In this document: one piece after another, positions 8,054-16,248 of the stretch
Layout: each line of letters opens with the position of its first letter
Numbering within the stretch: the stretch's first letter is position 1
Source: Streptomyces sp. JJ38
GTDB lineage: Bacteria; Actinomycetota; Actinomycetes; Streptomycetales; Streptomycetaceae
Direction: 5' to 3'
Assembly: GCF_019303475.1 (NCBI RefSeq)
Contig: NZ_JABLSI010000036.1
Location: 1 to 52,309, forward strand
Length of the DNA: 52,309 bases
Made by a program: the position numbers and the translations under genes
Notes under the pieces: model-generated
What the model was told of the DNA's origin: nothing
What the model saw: the letters and a program-made list of their open reading frames with translations, nothing else
The model's database searches: none

Positions 8054-9238
8054 TCACGCACCCCGTGGCCACAGTGCGGGGTCGGGCCGGAACCTGACGG
8101 CCAGTTCGCCGTCCGCGAGCCGGGCCCCGGCGACCGAGCAGCGGACGAGGGCGCCCTCCAGGGGCAGCACCCTGCGGTAGGGGCCCGCCGTGACGATCAC
8201 CTCGGCCCCGCGCCGCACCAGCTCGACCCCTTCGCGGACGGCGCCGGGCAGCGGCAGCCGCCACACCAGCTCGCCCGAGTCCGCCAGCCGGTCCTCCACC
8301 CGGGGCGCCGGGCCCGGCACCGGGGAGGCTCCCGGCGCGGGCACGCCGAGCCCCGCCAGCTCCCCGGGGGTGCGCGCCTTGGGCAGCCAGGGCAGCTCCC
8401 ACACCGGCACCGGGTCCAGCGCGGTGCGCAGCTCCCCGGTGGTCTCGCGCTGCCCGGCGTGAAGGGCGGCCACGAACGGGTCGGGCGAACCGCCCGGCAG
8501 CATCCGGTTGACGGCGACGGCCTCCAGGTGCAGCCCGTGCAGGGCGAGCCCGGCGCGGGCCTCGGCGACCGCCCGGGGCGCCCCGGCCTCCGGACCCACC
8601 ACGAGGCGCACCGAGACGCCGGGGCCGGTGAGCAGCTCCCGCACCGCGGCGAGGGCCGTCTGCCAGCGGGCGGCGGTCGCGTAGAGCCGCTCGGCGGGCA
8701 TCGGGACGCCGGCGAGCTGGGCCAGCAGGGGGTGCAGGGCCCGGGCGGCCTGCCGTTCCGGCGGCAGCAGCCGGGCGAGCAGGCGGGCGAGGTTCTCGGG
8801 CAGGGCGAGGTGGCCGAGGGCCGTCCGGACGGGGGCGAGGTCGGCGACGACGACGTCCCAGCCCGCGCCGTCGGGATCGGCCGCGGCGTCGGGATCGGCC
8901 GCGGCGTCGGCGTGGAGGGAGTGGAGGGCGCGCAGGAGGGCGAGCGCCTCGGCGGCGGGGAGTTCGGTCAGCTCGTCCTCCTCCAGGGGCTGGGCGCCGA
9001 GGAAGTCGAGCACGCCCTTGGCCTGCCGCTGGAGGTCGAGCGCCGCCGAGCGGAAGCCCGCGGCCGGGTCCAGCCGCAGGTGCCGCAGCCCCGCGGTGGC
9101 GGCCACGGCGGCGGGAAGGGGCCCGGGTGTGAGCAGTACCGTGCGCAGACCGTCCCCGGCGGCGGCCAGAGCGGTGGCGGCGGCCACCGTGCTGCGGCCC
9201 GCGCCGCCCGTACCGGTGACCAGGACGGTGCGGCGCAC
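8054..9238 (-). CDS. ArsA/Get3-like ATPase with degenerate P-loop
   Basis: A 394-residue protein of the ArsA/Get3 (anion-transporting ATPase) group of deviant-Walker NTPases, one domain. The N-terminal loop reads VTGTGGAGRST (residues 7-17). The family form is GKGGVGKT, so the intermonomer signature lysine is Thr here and the Walker A lysine is Arg. The rest of the fold can be followed, including a switch-like region with WDVVVADLAPVRT and a C-terminal beta-rich segment (about 330-394). ATP hydrolysis is therefore doubtful; nucleotide binding without turnover is possible. The gene lies 1 base after the SRPBCC gene, a pairing also found beside fadD15 in Mycobacterium (Rv2184c-Rv2185c). A role in membrane or lipid handling is inferred from context only. 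Confidence 0.75.
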   Translation of the reverse strand: MRRTVLVTGTGGAGRSTVAAATALAAAGDGLRTVLLTPGPLPAAVAATAGLRHLRLDPAAGFRSAALDLQRQAKGVLDFLGAQPLEEDELTELPAAEALALLRALHSLHADAAADPDAAADPDGAGWDVVVADLAPVRTALGHLALPENLARLLARLLPPERQAARALHPLLAQLAGVPMPAERLYATAARWQTALAAVRELLTGPGVSVRLVVGPEAGAPRAVAEARAGLALHGLHLEAVAVNRMLPGGSPDPFVAALHAGQRETTGELRTALDPVPVWELPWLPKARTPGELAGLGVPAPGASPVPGPAPRVEDRLADSGELVWRLPLPGAVREGVELVRRGAEVIVTAGPYRRVLPLEGALVRCSVAGARLADGELAVRFRPDPALWPRGA

Positions 9239-9239
9239 G

Positions 9240-9692
9240 TCAGCCCCGGCCGCCGGCCTCGGACTCGACGCGCTGCTTCAGGCCGGCGAGCGCGCGGTCG
9301 ATGATGACCTTCTCCGCCTTGCGCTTGATCATGCCGAGCATGGGGATCTTGACGTCGACCGTGAGCTGGTAGGTCACCTCGGTGCGCTCGGGCCCGGCCG
9401 GGTGGAGGCGGTAGGAGCCGTCGAGCGAGCGGAGCATCTGCGACTTCACCAGCGACCAGCTCACCTCGTGCGCCGAGTGCCAGGTGTAGGCGAGGGTGTG
9501 TTCGTCCCGGATGGCGCCCGCGTCCAGCAGGAGGCGCACCTCCTCGGCGCGGCCCTGCTCGTCGGTGCGCAGGATCTCGGCCTCCTTGACCTCGCCGGTC
9601 CACTCCGGGTAGCGAGCGAAGTCGGCGATCACGCCCATGACTTCGGCCGGTGCCGCGTCGACGGTGATGCTCGACCTGGTGTGTTCCGCCAT
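9240..9692 (-). CDS. SRPBCC (polyketide cyclase/START-like) family protein
   Basis: A 150-residue SRPBCC/Bet v1-type protein with the usual beginning (HTRSSITVDAAPAEV), the FARYPEW segment and a long C-terminal helix. This fold makes a deep hydrophobic cavity that binds lipids or other apolar ligands. The ATG at 9692 has GGAGGA 8 nt upstream. It is the first gene of a tight pair with the ArsA-like gene (1 base between). The nearest relative I know by position is mycobacterial TB16.3 (Rv2185c). A function with the neighbouring acyl-CoA ligase or lipid glycosyltransferases is plausible but inferred. Confidence 0.82.
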   Translation of the reverse strand: MAEHTRSSITVDAAPAEVMGVIADFARYPEWTGEVKEAEILRTDEQGRAEEVRLLLDAGAIRDEHTLAYTWHSAHEVSWSLVKSQMLRSLDGSYRLHPAGPERTEVTYQLTVDVKIPMLGMIKRKAEKVIIDRALAGLKQRVESEAGGRG

Positions 9693-9771
9693 CGCTGTGG
9701 TCCTCCGCGTGACCGTTCGAACTGCTGGAGCCGGTGCCGCTGAAGGCTATCGCGCCCGGGTACCGGCGGCG

Positions 9772-10542
9772 TCACCACTCCAGGACGAAGGGCCTGCCCG
9801 TCGCGTTGAAGTGACCGACGTTGACGCACTCGGTGGCGCCGATGCGCATGCGCTGGACCAGCGGCTGGTGCACGTGCCCGAACAGCGCGTACCGGGGGCG
9901 GATGGTGTGGATGGCCTCCAGCAGCGCGACGCTGCCCTGTTCGAAGCGGCGTGCCACGGTGTCGTAGCACAGCTCCGGCACCTCCGGCGGGATGTGCGAG
10001 CAGAGGACGTCCACCGGGCCGAGCGCGGCGATCTTCTCCGCGTAGGTCTCCGGGTCCACCTCGTAGGGGGTGTTCATGGGGGTGCGCAGGCCGCCGCCGA
10101 CGAAGCCGACGGTCAGGCCGCCGATCTCGGCGGTCTCGCCGTCCAGGACGGTTGTTCCGACCCTGGTGTACTCGGGCCACAGCCGCGGTATGTCCACGTT
10201 GCCGTAGGTGGCGAACGTGGGGTTGGGCAGCGCGGCGAAGAGTTCGGCGTACTGGCGGCGCACGGCGCTCTCGATGGCGCTGGCGCGGTCGACGCCGTCC
10301 CAGAGCCGGCCGGCGTAGGCGCGGGCCTCGGCGTAGCGGCGGGCGGTGCGCAGCTCCACGAAGCGGTCGGTCGCCTCCTTGCCGAACAGGTCGGGGAAGA
10401 TGCCGCGGCTGTGGTCCGCGTAGTCGAGGAACAGGATGAGGTCGCCGAGGCAGAGCGTGACGTCGGCCCCGTCCCCGGCCCGGGCGAGCGCCTCGGCGTT
10501 GCCGTGCACGTCGCTGACCACGTGTACCCGCGTACGTCGCAT
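9772..10542 (-). CDS. Calcineurin-like metallophosphoesterase
   Basis: A 256-residue metallophosphoesterase. Metal-binding motifs in order are VSDVHGN (residues 9-15), LCLGDL, YGNVD in place of the common GNHD, CSHIPPE and FGHVHQP. The missing His of GNHD is the residue that usually stabilises the transition state, so activity may be changed. No signal or membrane segment, so it is cytoplasmic. It is divergent from the acyl-CoA ligase gene. The ATG at 10542 has TAGGGT 6 nt upstream and no ribosome site, so it is probably leaderless. Substrate unknown. Confidence 0.8.
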   Translation of the reverse strand: MRRTRVHVVSDVHGNAEALARAGDGADVTLCLGDLILFLDYADHSRGIFPDLFGKEATDRFVELRTARRYAEARAYAGRLWDGVDRASAIESAVRRQYAELFAALPNPTFATYGNVDIPRLWPEYTRVGTTVLDGETAEIGGLTVGFVGGGLRTPMNTPYEVDPETYAEKIAALGPVDVLCSHIPPEVPELCYDTVARRFEQGSVALLEAIHTIRPRYALFGHVHQPLVQRMRIGATECVNVGHFNATGRPFVLEW

Positions 10543-10548
10543 GAGCCC

Positions 10549-10554
10549 ACCCTA
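10549..10554 (-). promoter_or_regulatory. -10 box for likely leaderless metallophosphoesterase gene
   Basis: TAGGGT on the minus strand stands 6 nt before the ATG at 10542. No Shine-Dalgarno sequence is present in between. Confidence 0.45.
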
Positions 10555-10627
10555 AGCGCGGTGGTGATCTCCTTCCGGGCCACCCGGACGGCCCGGAGGT
10601 TACTAACGGTTCGGAGAACGCGTGGTC

Positions 10628-10633
10628 TAGGGT
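10628..10633 (+). promoter_or_regulatory. Possible -10 box for acyl-CoA ligase gene
   Basis: TAGGGT at 10628-10633 on the plus strand resembles a -10 box. It would give a leader of about 165 nt before the TTG start at 10804. No clear -35 is seen. The rest of 10555-10790 shows no gene. Confidence 0.25.
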
Positions 10634-10803
10634 CGGGCGGGCGGCCCGCCGCGCACGCGCACGATGTGACACAGGGAACATCTGCGGCCCCCCTCTGTAC
10701 CGGCGCCCGTACCGATGGGTAACGTCCGGGCCGTCCAGCACGCGAGACTCGTCCAGGTCTCGCGGCGAACGGCCACACCCGGCGCCGACGAGGAGCAGCA
10801 GTC

Positions 10804-12609
10804 TTGCGCGAGTTCAGCCTTCCGGCCCTGTACGAGGTCCCCGCAGACGGCAACCTGACCGACCTGATCCGTCGGAACGCCGCGCAGTACCCCGACCTGC
10901 CCGTGATGGCCCGCAAGGACCCACGGGACCCGGCCCGCTGGCAGGACCTCTCGGCGACCGCGTTCCTCACCGAGGTGGAGGCCGCCGCGGCCGGTCTCAT
11001 CGCGGCCGGCGTCGAGCCGGGCGACCGCGTCGCCCTCATGTCGCGCACCCGCTACGAGTGGACGCTCCTGGACTTCGCCATCTGGTGCGCCGGTGGCGTC
11101 ACGGTCCCGGTGTACGAGACGAGCTCCCCCGAGCAGGTCGCCTGGATTCTCGGTGACTCCGGTGCCGTCGGCATCGTCGTGGAGAGCGCCGCGCACGCCG
11201 AGGCCGTCGCCGGGCTGCGGGAGCGGCTGCCGGAGCTGCGCGACGTCTGGACGATCGACGAGGACGCCGTCGCCGGTCTGGTCCGCGCCGGCGAGGAGGC
11301 CGGGATCTCCGCGGAGACCGTCGCCGAGCGCAGCGCCGTCGCGAAGGCCGACTCGCCCGCGACGATCGTCTACACCTCCGGCACCACGGGCCGCCCCAAG
11401 GGCTGCGTGCTCACCCACCGCGCCTTCTTCGCCGAGTGCGGCAACGTCGTCGAGCGGCTGAAGCCGCTCTTCCGCCCCGGCGAGGGCTCGGTGCTGCTCT
11501 TCCTGCCCACCGCACACGTCTTCGCGCGCATGGTGCAGATCGCCGCCGTGATGGCGCCCATCCGCCTCGGGCTGGTGCCGGACGTCAAGACGCTCACCGA
11601 CGACCTGGCCTCCTTCCAGCCGACGATCGTGCTCGGCGTGCCCCGGGTGTTCGAGAAGGTCTTCAACTCGGCGCGGGCCAAGGCCGAGGGTGACGGCAAG
11701 GGCAGGATCTTCGACAAGGCGGCGGCCACCGCCATCGCCTACAGCGAGGCGCTGGACTCCCCCGGCGGCCCGTCGCTCAAGCTCCGGCTCAAGCACAAGC
11801 TGTTCGACCGGCTCGTCTTCGGCAAGCTGCGCACCGTCCTCGGCGGCCGGGCCACCCACGCGATCTCCGGCGGTGCCGCCCTGGGCACCCGGCTCGGCCA
11901 CTTCTACCGAGGCATCGGCTTCACCGTGCTGGAGGGCTACGGGCTCACCGAGTCCTGCGCGGCGACGGCGTTCAACCCCTGGGACCGGCAGAAGGTCGGC
12001 ACCGTCGGCCAGCCGCTGCCCGGTACGGTCGTGCGGATCGCCGACGACGGGGAGGTCATGCTCCACGGCGAGCACCTGTTCTCCGGCTACTGGAACAACG
12101 AGGCGGCCACCGACGAGGTCCTCTCCCAGGGCTGGTTCCACACCGGGGACGTGGGCACGCTGGACGAGGACGGCTACCTCACGATCACCGGGCGGAAGAA
12201 GGAGATCCTGGTGACGGCGGGCGGCAAGAACGTCGCCCCGGCCGTCATCGAGGACCGCATCCGCGCCCACGCGCTGGTGGCCGAGTGCATGGTCGTCGGC
12301 GACGGCCGCCCCTACGTGGCCGCGCTCATCACCCTGGACGAGGAGTTCCTGCCGCGCTGGGCCGAGGAGAACGGCAAGGCCGGGCTGAGCCGCACCGACC
12401 TGCTGGCCGACCCGGAGCTGACGGCCGCCGTGCAGCAGGCGGTGGACGACGGCAACGCCGCCGTCTCGCGCGCGGAGTCGGTACGCAGGTTCCGCGTCCT
12501 TCCCTCCCAGTTCACCGAGGAGTCCGGGCACATCACGCCCTCGCTCAAGCTCAAGCGGAACGTCGTGGCGAAGGATTTCGCGCAGGAGATCGAGTCCCTC
12601 TACGCCTGA
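10804..12609 (+). CDS. fadD: Long-chain fatty acid-CoA ligase (FadD15-like)
   Basis: A 601-residue AMP-forming acyl-CoA synthetase that activates long-chain fatty acids as acyl-AMP and then acyl-CoA. Motifs are the P-loop-like IVYTSGTTGRPKG (about residues 189-201), the A5 motif EGYGLTES, HTGDVG (A7) and GRKKEILVTAGGKNVAP with the hinge, and the catalytic Lys region SLKLKRN at the C-terminus. Full length for the family. The start is TTG at 10804 with GAGGAG 8 nt upstream; no in-frame ATG or GTG with a ribosome site is nearby. In Mycobacterium the matching gene (fadD15) sits next to pimB', as here, suggesting a long-conserved lipid-related neighbourhood. Confidence 0.92.
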   Translation: MREFSLPALYEVPADGNLTDLIRRNAAQYPDLPVMARKDPRDPARWQDLSATAFLTEVEAAAAGLIAAGVEPGDRVALMSRTRYEWTLLDFAIWCAGGVTVPVYETSSPEQVAWILGDSGAVGIVVESAAHAEAVAGLRERLPELRDVWTIDEDAVAGLVRAGEEAGISAETVAERSAVAKADSPATIVYTSGTTGRPKGCVLTHRAFFAECGNVVERLKPLFRPGEGSVLLFLPTAHVFARMVQIAAVMAPIRLGLVPDVKTLTDDLASFQPTIVLGVPRVFEKVFNSARAKAEGDGKGRIFDKAAATAIAYSEALDSPGGPSLKLRLKHKLFDRLVFGKLRTVLGGRATHAISGGAALGTRLGHFYRGIGFTVLEGYGLTESCAATAFNPWDRQKVGTVGQPLPGTVVRIADDGEVMLHGEHLFSGYWNNEAATDEVLSQGWFHTGDVGTLDEDGYLTITGRKKEILVTAGGKNVAPAVIEDRIRAHALVAECMVVGDGRPYVAALITLDEEFLPRWAEENGKAGLSRTDLLADPELTAAVQQAVDDGNAAVSRAESVRRFRVLPSQFTEESGHITPSLKLKRNVVAKDFAQEIESLYA

Positions 12610-12680
12610 GCGCCGCCTGCCGCTGAGTACCCGCTGCCCCTGCGCATCCGCCGCCGCTGAACGCCGCGCTCCCCGGCGGC

Positions 12681-13700
12681 CTACCCCGGGTGGGTCCACT
12701 CCAGGAGCGTGTCGGCGTCCCAGGTGTTGACGACGTCACGGGCCGGCACGCCGCACTCCGCGGCCCGCACACAGCCCCCGAGCTGCCAGTCGAGCTGCCC
12801 GGGGGCGTGGGCGTCCGTATTGATCGCGAAGAGCGTCCCGGCCGCGACCGCCGCGCCGAGCAGTCGGCGGGGCGGATCGCGGCGCTCCGGACGGCAGTTG
12901 ACCTCGACGGCCGTCCCGGCGCGGGCGCAGGCGGCGAAGACCGCCTCGGCGTCGAACTCGGACTCCGGCCGCGGGCGCCGACCGCCGAGCAGCCGCCCCG
13001 TGCAGTGCCCGAGCACGTCCACGCGCGGGTTCGTCACGGCCTCGATCATGCGCCGCGTCATCGCGGGTGCGGGCATCCGCAGCTCGGAGTGGACGGAGGC
13101 GACGACGACGTCCAGCCGGTCGAGCAGCTCCTCCTCCTGGTCCAGCGAGCCGTCGGGCAGGATGTCGCACTCGATGCCGGTGAGCAGCCGGAACGGCGCC
13201 AGCTCGCGCCCCAGCCGCTCGACGACGTCGAGCTGCTCGCGCAGCCGCTCGGCGGAGAGCCCACGGGCCACCGTGAGCCGGGGCGAGTGGTCGGTGAGGG
13301 CCGTCCAGCGGTGGCCGAGGGCGGCGGCGGTGCGGGCCATGACCTCGATGGGGCTGCCGCCGTCGGACCAGTCGGAGTGCACGTGGCAGTCGCCCGTGAG
13401 GGCCGCCCGCAGAGCCCGGGCGGCCTCCGGCGCCGCCTGTTCGCCCCCGGACTCCTCCTCCAGCTTCGCCAGGTAGTCGGGCCGGCTCCCGGCCAGGGCC
13501 TCGCGCACGACCCGGGACGTCGTGTCCCCGATGCCGGCGAGCGCCGTGAGCGAGCCGTCACCGGCGCGCTGTTCGGCCTCGCCTTCCGGCAGGCCCGCCA
13601 CCACGGCGGCGGCCCTGCGGAAGGCCTGGACACGGTAGGTGGGCGCCTGGGACCGCTCCAGCAGGAACGCGATCCGGTCCAGCGCTGCGACGGGGTCCAT
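12681..13700 (-). CDS. PHP-domain phosphoesterase with PolX-like N-terminal helical domain
   Basis: A 339-residue protein. Residues 1-90 look like the helix-hairpin-helix module of family X DNA polymerases (AFLLERSQAPTYRVQAFRRA, then LTALAGIGDTTSRVV). Residues of about 100-330 are a PHP domain with its metal ligands: DCHVHSDWSDGG, LTDHSP, ECDI, ASVHSELRMP, LGHCTGR and NTDAHAPG. The polymerase palm of PolX is absent, so this is a stand-alone phosphoesterase tied to a DNA-binding-like module. A histidinol-phosphatase-type or a 3'-phosphatase/exonuclease role are both possible. ATG at 13700. It converges on the acyl-CoA ligase gene with a 71-base gap. Confidence 0.8.
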   Translation of the reverse strand: MDPVAALDRIAFLLERSQAPTYRVQAFRRAAAVVAGLPEGEAEQRAGDGSLTALAGIGDTTSRVVREALAGSRPDYLAKLEEESGGEQAAPEAARALRAALTGDCHVHSDWSDGGSPIEVMARTAAALGHRWTALTDHSPRLTVARGLSAERLREQLDVVERLGRELAPFRLLTGIECDILPDGSLDQEEELLDRLDVVVASVHSELRMPAPAMTRRMIEAVTNPRVDVLGHCTGRLLGGRRPRPESEFDAEAVFAACARAGTAVEVNCRPERRDPPRRLLGAAVAAGTLFAINTDAHAPGQLDWQLGGCVRAAECGVPARDVVNTWDADTLLEWTHPG

Positions 13701-13794
13701 GGCACCCCAGCCTCGTGTGCCGCACCGCGCCGCGCAAACGCTGTCGGCCTCCCGGTGAGAGGGCCGGGGTCCTCGCCGGGCTCCGCACAGCCCC

Positions 13795-14937
13795 CTAAAG
13801 GAGCGCCTTGAGCCGTTCCGCGAGCAGGTCCCAGCGCCAGCGCTCCTCGACCCAGGCGCGGCCGCGCTCCCCCATGCGCCGCCGCAGCCCGGGGTCCTTC
13901 AGCAGTACCGTGACGCGTTCGGCGGTCTCCTCCGCGCTCTCCCCGCGCACCACCCAGCCCGTCTCCCCGTGCAGGACGGCGTCGGGCGCGCCGCCGGAGT
14001 CACCGGCGACGACGGGCAGCCCGGTGGCGGAGGCCTCCAGGTAGACGATGCCCAGGCCCTCGACGTCGAGCCCGCCGCGCCGGGTGCGGCAGGGCATCGC
14101 GAAGACGTCCCCGGCGCCGTAGTGGGCGGGCAGTTCCTCCCAGGGGACGGGGCCGGTGAACCGCACGGATCCGGCGACCCCGGTCTCGTCCGCGAGCCGC
14201 CGCAGGTCCTTCTCGTACGGGCCGCCGCCGACGATCAGCAGCACCGCGTCCGGCACCTCGGCCAGCACCCGGGGCAGTGCGCGGATCAGGGTGTCCTGGC
14301 CCTTGCGCGGCACCAGTCGGGACACGCACACCACGACCGGCCGGTCGCTCAGACCCAGCCGTCGGCGGATCTCGTCCCCGCCCGAGCCGGGATGGAAGGT
14401 CTTCTCGTCCACTCCCGGCGGAAGCTGGGTCATACGCCCGGCCGCCTCGGGCGTCAGCGCCCCGGCGATGCGGGAGCGGGTGTACTCGCCCAGGTACGTG
14501 AGCGTGTCGGTGGACTCGCCGATGCGGCGCAGCAGGCTCCGGGCCCCCGGCAGCTGCGCCCAGCCCGCCTCGTGCCCGTGCGTCGTCGCCACCAGCCGCT
14601 CGGCCCCGGCCGCCCGCAGCGCGCCGCCCATGAGCCCCAGTGGCGCGGCGGCCCCGAACCACACCGACGCGCAGCCGTGCTCGCGCAGCAGCTCGGTGGC
14701 CCGGCGCGTCACCCGGGGTGTCGGCAGCAGCATCGTGGTGCGGTCGCGCACGACGGTGAAGGGCTGCTCCGCGTCGAACCGGGCCGTCGCCTCCCGCCCC
14801 TCCGCCGTGCGGTTCCAGGTGGAGGCGTAGACCACGACCTTCGCCGGGTCCAGCCGGAGCGCCATGCTGTGCAGGAACGCCTGGATGCCGCCGGGCCGGG
14901 GCGGGAAGTCGTTGGTGACAATCAGCGTCTTGTGCAT
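13795..14937 (-). CDS. pimB: GT4 mannosyltransferase, PimB'-like
   Basis: A 380-residue GT-B glycosyltransferase of family GT4, the same length as mycobacterial PimB' (Rv2188c), which adds the second mannose to phosphatidylinositol mannosides using GDP-mannose. It begins TLIVTNDFPPRPGGIQAF with the GG loop, and has RLVPRKGQDTLI (phosphate-binding Arg and Lys) and the EX7E segment EGLGIVYLEASATGLPVVAG. The ATG at 14937 starts at the conserved MHKTLIV; the frame stays open far upstream but without homology. A TACTGT box lies 8 nt before the ATG and there is no ribosome site, so a leaderless mRNA is likely. It is divergent from the GT87 gene. Confidence 0.85.
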   Translation of the reverse strand: MHKTLIVTNDFPPRPGGIQAFLHSMALRLDPAKVVVYASTWNRTAEGREATARFDAEQPFTVVRDRTTMLLPTPRVTRRATELLREHGCASVWFGAAAPLGLMGGALRAAGAERLVATTHGHEAGWAQLPGARSLLRRIGESTDTLTYLGEYTRSRIAGALTPEAAGRMTQLPPGVDEKTFHPGSGGDEIRRRLGLSDRPVVVCVSRLVPRKGQDTLIRALPRVLAEVPDAVLLIVGGGPYEKDLRRLADETGVAGSVRFTGPVPWEELPAHYGAGDVFAMPCRTRRGGLDVEGLGIVYLEASATGLPVVAGDSGGAPDAVLHGETGWVVRGESAEETAERVTVLLKDPGLRRRMGERGRAWVEERWRWDLLAERLKALL

Positions 14938-14945
14938 CGCCGATG

Positions 14946-14951
14946 ACAGTA
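14946..14951 (-). promoter_or_regulatory. -10 box of the pimB' gene
   Basis: TACTGT on the minus strand ends 8 nt before the ATG at 14937. Together with the TACGGT box facing the other way at 15004-15009 it gives two back-to-back promoters within 78 bases. Confidence 0.45.
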
Positions 14952-15003
14952 CCGCTTTCCCGCGACACCCCTGCCGTCGGTACCGGGGCCCGGCGGCGCC
15001 GCG

Positions 15004-15009
15004 TACGGT
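15004..15009 (+). promoter_or_regulatory. -10 box of the GT87 gene, likely leaderless
   Basis: TACGGT ends 6 nt before the ATG at 15016, with no Shine-Dalgarno sequence between. The divergent pimB' gene has the same layout. Confidence 0.45.
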
Positions 15010-15015
15010 CGGTCC

Positions 15016-16248
15016 ATGCGCCTGCCCCCGTTCGCCCGGATCCTGCTCTGCTGGCTCCTGACCCGCACCGCGCTGCTCCTGTGCGTCTTCGGCGTACTGA
15101 CCCTGCGCGGCCCCGACGTCACCACCGACGTCTCGGTGATCTACCAGGGGTGGGCCGAGATCCTGCGCTCGGGCAGCTTTCCGCGCGACGACGTGACGTG
15201 GCAGTACCCGCCCGGTGCCGCCCTGCCCGTCCTCGCCCCCGACCTGCTGCCCTTCCTCCGCTACGAGGCCGCGTTCTTCGTGCTGGCCTGCGGGGCCGAC
15301 GCCGTCGTCCTCGGGCTGCTGCTGCGGCGTCCGGTCTCCCGGGCCGGCGCGTGGACCTGGGTGGCCGGGGTGCCGCTGCTGGGGCCGACGGTGTACGCCC
15401 GCTACGACCTGATGGTCACGGCGGTCGCCGTGGGCGCGGTCCTCGCCGTCGCGCGGCACCCGCGGACCGCGGGCGCGCTCATCGCGCTCGGCGCCCTCGT
15501 GAAGGTGTGGCCCGCGCTGCTGCTGGCCGGCGTCCGCCCCGGGCGCGGCGGTCGCAGGCTGGTGGCGAGCTCGCTTGTGACCGCGGGCCTTCTGGCGGCC
15601 GTGCTCACCCTCGCCGCGCCGCACGGGTGGGACTTCCTCTTCGCCCAGCGCGACCGCGGCCTGGAGGTCGAGTCCGTGGGCGCCCTCGTGTTCCACCTCG
15701 CGCGGTACGCCGGCTGGGAGGGGTACGTGAGCCTGCACTACGGCTCGATGGAGTTCCTCGGCCCGCACGTGGCGACCGTCGCCACCGCCTCGCTCCTGTG
15801 CACCGTCGCCGCCCTGGCCTGGCTGGTCCGCTGGCGGCTGCGCGTCGTCACGTGGCAGCGCTCGACGGCGGCCGACGCCGCGCTGGCCGCCGTCCTGCTG
15901 TTCACCGTCACCAGCCGGGTCATCAGCCCCCAGTACCTGGTGTGGCTCGTCGGGCTGGCCGCGGCCGCGCTCGCCCTCGGCTCCGCGCGGCAGCGGGTGC
16001 CCGCCGGGCTGATCCTGGCGGCGACCGCCCTGACCGTGCTGGAGTTCCCGCTCTACTTCGACGCCGTCGTCGCCAGCGAGCCGCTCGGCGTCACCCTGCT
16101 CGTCCTGCGCAACGGCCTCCTGCTGACCGCCGCCGCGCTCTCCTGCCTCGCGCTGTGGCGCTCGACCGTCGCCCGCCCCGGGGCCCTCCCGGCGACGCCC
16201 GGGGACGCCGCGGCCCCGGAGCCGGTCAGGGCCGGGTCACCCCGCTGA
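15016..16248 (+). CDS. GT87 polyprenol-phosphate-mannose-dependent mannosyltransferase-like membrane protein
   Basis: A 410-residue polytopic membrane protein with about ten hydrophobic segments and the GT87/DUF2029 pattern: DVSVIYQGWAEIL after the first helix and the loop VTWQYPPGAALPVL. Mycobacterial members of the family (PimE, MptC/Rv2181) are GT-C enzymes that take mannose from polyprenyl phosphate on the outer face of the membrane and extend phosphatidylinositol mannosides or lipomannan. With the PimB'-like gene divergently next to it, a role in Streptomyces PIM or glycolipid assembly is likely but not shown. The last 30 residues are Ala/Pro-rich. Its 3' end overlaps the convergent NlpC/P60 gene by 23 bases (16226-16248). 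Confidence 0.8.
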   Translation: MRLPPFARILLCWLLTRTALLLCVFGVLTLRGPDVTTDVSVIYQGWAEILRSGSFPRDDVTWQYPPGAALPVLAPDLLPFLRYEAAFFVLACGADAVVLGLLLRRPVSRAGAWTWVAGVPLLGPTVYARYDLMVTAVAVGAVLAVARHPRTAGALIALGALVKVWPALLLAGVRPGRGGRRLVASSLVTAGLLAAVLTLAAPHGWDFLFAQRDRGLEVESVGALVFHLARYAGWEGYVSLHYGSMEFLGPHVATVATASLLCTVAALAWLVRWRLRVVTWQRSTAADAALAAVLLFTVTSRVISPQYLVWLVGLAAAALALGSARQRVPAGLILAATALTVLEFPLYFDAVVASEPLGVTLLVLRNGLLLTAAALSCLALWRSTVARPGALPATPGDAAAPEPVRAGSPR

